Shown piece by piece: positions 62,732 through 64,000 of a stretch of 64,000 nucleotides of DNA. Position numbers and translations under genes: made by a program. The notes beneath the pieces were generated by a model that worked only from the letters and a program-made list of their open reading frames with translations, was not told where the DNA came from and made no database searches. Source of the DNA: DASVUS01 sp036388675 (GTDB taxonomy: Bacteria > Armatimonadota > Abditibacteriia > Abditibacteriales > Abditibacteriaceae); NCBI GenBank assembly GCA_036388675.1, contig DASVRI010000007.1, positions 1 through 64,000 on the forward strand. The letters are read 5' to 3'. Position 1 is the first letter of the stretch. The number at the start of each line of letters is the position of its first letter.

Positions 62732-63469
62732 ATGAAGTTAAAGCGTTTAGCCGTAACGTCGTTTCGAGGTGAGGTTCGCAAGGGCTTCACACTAATTGAG
62801 TTGCTTGTCGTCATAGCCATCATAGCTATATTGGCAGCGATTCTGTTCCCGGTGTTTGCTCGTGCTCGTGAAAACGCGCGCCGCGCTTCCTGCCAGAGCA
62901 ACATGAAGCAGATCGGTTTGGGCCTGATTCAGTATGTGCAGGACTATGACGAAACGTACCCGATGGATCGTTACGCCACTGCGACTCAAGGTGCCTGGCC
63001 CAGCCTCGTGCAGCCCTATCTCAAGAGCCGTCAGATTTTCAAGTGCCCCAGCAGCAGTAGGAACAACGCCAACAGCTACCTGTTGAATAACTACTTCAGC
63101 CAGGCCCCCGAATCTTCAGTGCAATCACCCTCCACAACGGTTATGGCCATGGAAGGCGACACCGGAACATTTGGAGATCGGGATCCCAACAACGCCGCAA
63201 CCAACTTTGGCCTGAACGCCGACTACACGATCTGGACTGACTCAGCTCGAGTCAATGATCCGACCCGAAACCTCCCGCGCCACTTGGGCAATTCAGTTGT
63301 GCTGTATGGTGACGGCCATGTAAAGAGCTCGAAGCCGATTGAGGTTACCAACAACACTACTGCGGAGCGTGTAGCACGCATGAATGGCGCTTTACCATTC
63401 CGCACCGCGATTAACCCGGATCCGCCGCGTATGCTCAACGCCGGCGTTCCCTACGACACCTGGCAGTAA
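62732..63469 (+). CDS. DUF1559-type prepilin-like protein
   Basis: A 245-residue protein with a type IV prepilin N-terminus. The leader ends at RKG, and the mature start is FTLIELLVVIAIIAILAAIL, the hydrophobic helix. Next is LFPVFARARENARRASCQSN and MKQIGLGLIQYVQDYDETYP. It ends with the H-X9-DG motif (HLGNSVVLYGDGHV). The family is expanded in Armatimonadota and Planctomycetota. GGAGG lies 9 bases before ATG 62732. It may form or decorate surface structures. A perfect terminator follows. Confidence 0.92.
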   Translation: MKLKRLAVTSFRGEVRKGFTLIELLVVIAIIAILAAILFPVFARARENARRASCQSNMKQIGLGLIQYVQDYDETYPMDRYATATQGAWPSLVQPYLKSRQIFKCPSSSRNNANSYLLNNYFSQAPESSVQSPSTTVMAMEGDTGTFGDRDPNNAATNFGLNADYTIWTDSARVNDPTRNLPRHLGNSVVLYGDGHVKSSKPIEVTNNTTAERVARMNGALPFRTAINPDPPRMLNAGVPYDTWQ

Positions 63470-63482
63470 AGCACAAGCTGAC

Positions 63483-63524
63483 AAAAAGAAAGCCCGGCCA
63501 TTGGAATGGCCGGGCTTTCTTTTT
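63483..63524. terminator. Bidirectional terminator between the prepilin-like gene and the UnbV gene
   Basis: A perfect 20-bp stem (AAAAAGAAAGCCCGGCCATT and its inverse) with a 2-base loop. It gives T-runs on both strands and lies between two converging genes, whose stops are 14 bases and 2 bases away. Confidence 0.93.
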
Positions 63525-63525
63525 G

Positions 63526-64000
63526 TTAGCTTGTGCTCACCTTGCGCTCAGATTTCCACAGTTGGCGGGTTACTACTCCTTTATCCTCATCAATAACCAA
63601 ACTCTGGTTGGCCACCACATCTTTGTATCGCGTGATTTTTCCAGATGGCCAGCGTAATGTCAGTAAAGGGATTTTGGGGTGATTGCCCAGCCCTAACGTC
63701 AGAGGAAGTTCGCTTTGAGACATATAAGAAGAACCGCTGCGCACCCAGCGCCGCAGGCCGTCTTTCTCACTAAATTTCACTTTTACCAGAGTGCCGATGG
63801 CACTACGATTACTCTTTGAGCCACGTAACGCCAAGCGGATAGAGCGATTAACGTGAGAACTATCGTTGCGCAGTAAAACGGCTGGGCCATTGTTCGTAGT
63901 AAGCACGACATCAACATCACCATCCGTATCGATGTCGGCATATGCCAGGCCCCGCCCCACTAAAGGTTTCTGCAAAGCCTCGCCGGTTTGCTGACCGATC
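63526..64000 (-). CDS. CRTAC1/ASPIC-UnbV family protein, C-terminal part
   Basis: The 3' end of a gene that continues past the right edge. The frame is open through base 64000. It has one FG-GAP-like blade (GRGLAYADIDTDGDVDVVL) and the ASPIC/UnbV domain (KFSEKDGLRRWVRSGSSYMS, PLLTLRWPSGKITRYKDV). It is a second member of the family in this window, facing the prepilin-like gene. No start can be given. Confidence 0.88.
   Translation of the reverse strand, partial: IGQQTGEALQKPLVGRGLAYADIDTDGDVDVVLTTNNGPAVLLRNDSSHVNRSIRLALRGSKSNRSAIGTLVKVKFSEKDGLRRWVRSGSSYMSQSELPLTLGLGNHPKIPLLTLRWPSGKITRYKDVVANQSLVIDEDKGVVTRQLWKSERKVSTS

Overview
The window is about 57% G+C by eye, gene-dense, and bacterial. 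No ribosomal RNA, CRISPR array or prophage is visible. Three features point to the Armatimonadota/Abditibacteriota neighbourhood: a DUF1559-type prepilin-like protein with the FPVFARAREN motif and an H-X9-DG end (62732-63469), two CRTAC1/ASPIC-UnbV beta-propeller proteins, and NHL-repeat proteins. Planctomycete-like relatives are a weaker alternative. The phylum call is inference, because no marker tree could be run.

Layout. 1-1461: a truncated secreted NHL-like gene, an AT-rich gap and a decayed transposase. 1662-12117: a surface-polysaccharide region, all on the minus strand (exostosin-like GT, two GT4 enzymes, a Wzx-like flippase, an NTP_transf_5 protein, dTDP-rhamnose genes rfbB and rfbD). 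A TagA/WecG glycosyltransferase fused to a WecA-like membrane domain (18884-20710) probably belongs to the same process. 12196-22344: mixed genes, including an rRNA methyltransferase homologue, an NHL lipoprotein, gltX, a DUF892 protein, a transglutaminase and a Nudix hydrolase. 22689-27067: the classical translation cluster on the minus strand, read as tRNA-Thr(TGT), tRNA-Tyr, tRNA-Thr(GGT), rpmG, tRNA-Trp, secE, nusG, rplK, rplA, rplJ, rplL. 27326-35493: cysS, a sigma factor with a GGDEF-like tail, an AI-2E-type membrane protein, a lipoprotein, an M16 peptidase, a family 5 uracil-DNA glycosylase and a GH43-like protein. 35607-41653: the pyruvate dehydrogenase operon aceE-aceF-lpdA. 42248-46184: an ABC exporter operon with a TPR partner. 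46403-51446: a CobW GTPase, rpmB, SRPBCC, a GHMP kinase and an OPT transporter. 51539-57145: one very large pseudo-M28 peptidase/FtsX permease. 57246-64000: folC, a TPR protein, UnbV-type proteins and a prepilin-like protein.

The most striking signal is not a gene. The 8-bp palindrome GAGTACTC occurs 59 times by hand count, where chance predicts about one. It lies in all three coding frames (Val-Leu, Ser-Thr or Glu-Tyr-Ser) and in intergenic DNA, often at the tip of inverted repeats. About 51 copies fit YGAGTACTCR. It behaves like the highly iterated palindrome HIP1 of cyanobacteria but has a different sequence, and I know of no description of it.

Several other small repeat families fill the intergenic spaces: four copies of a roughly 100-bp element with GGACTTACGCA ends, three paired CAGGAT arrays, two ACGAACCCGGAG elements, and a 64-bp duplicate around the tRNA genes. 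Genes with unusual architecture are the sigma-GGDEF fusion, the WecA-like/TagA fusion, the M28/FtsX protein that lacks peptidase ligands, and two proteins carrying (D/E)RR pentad repeats.
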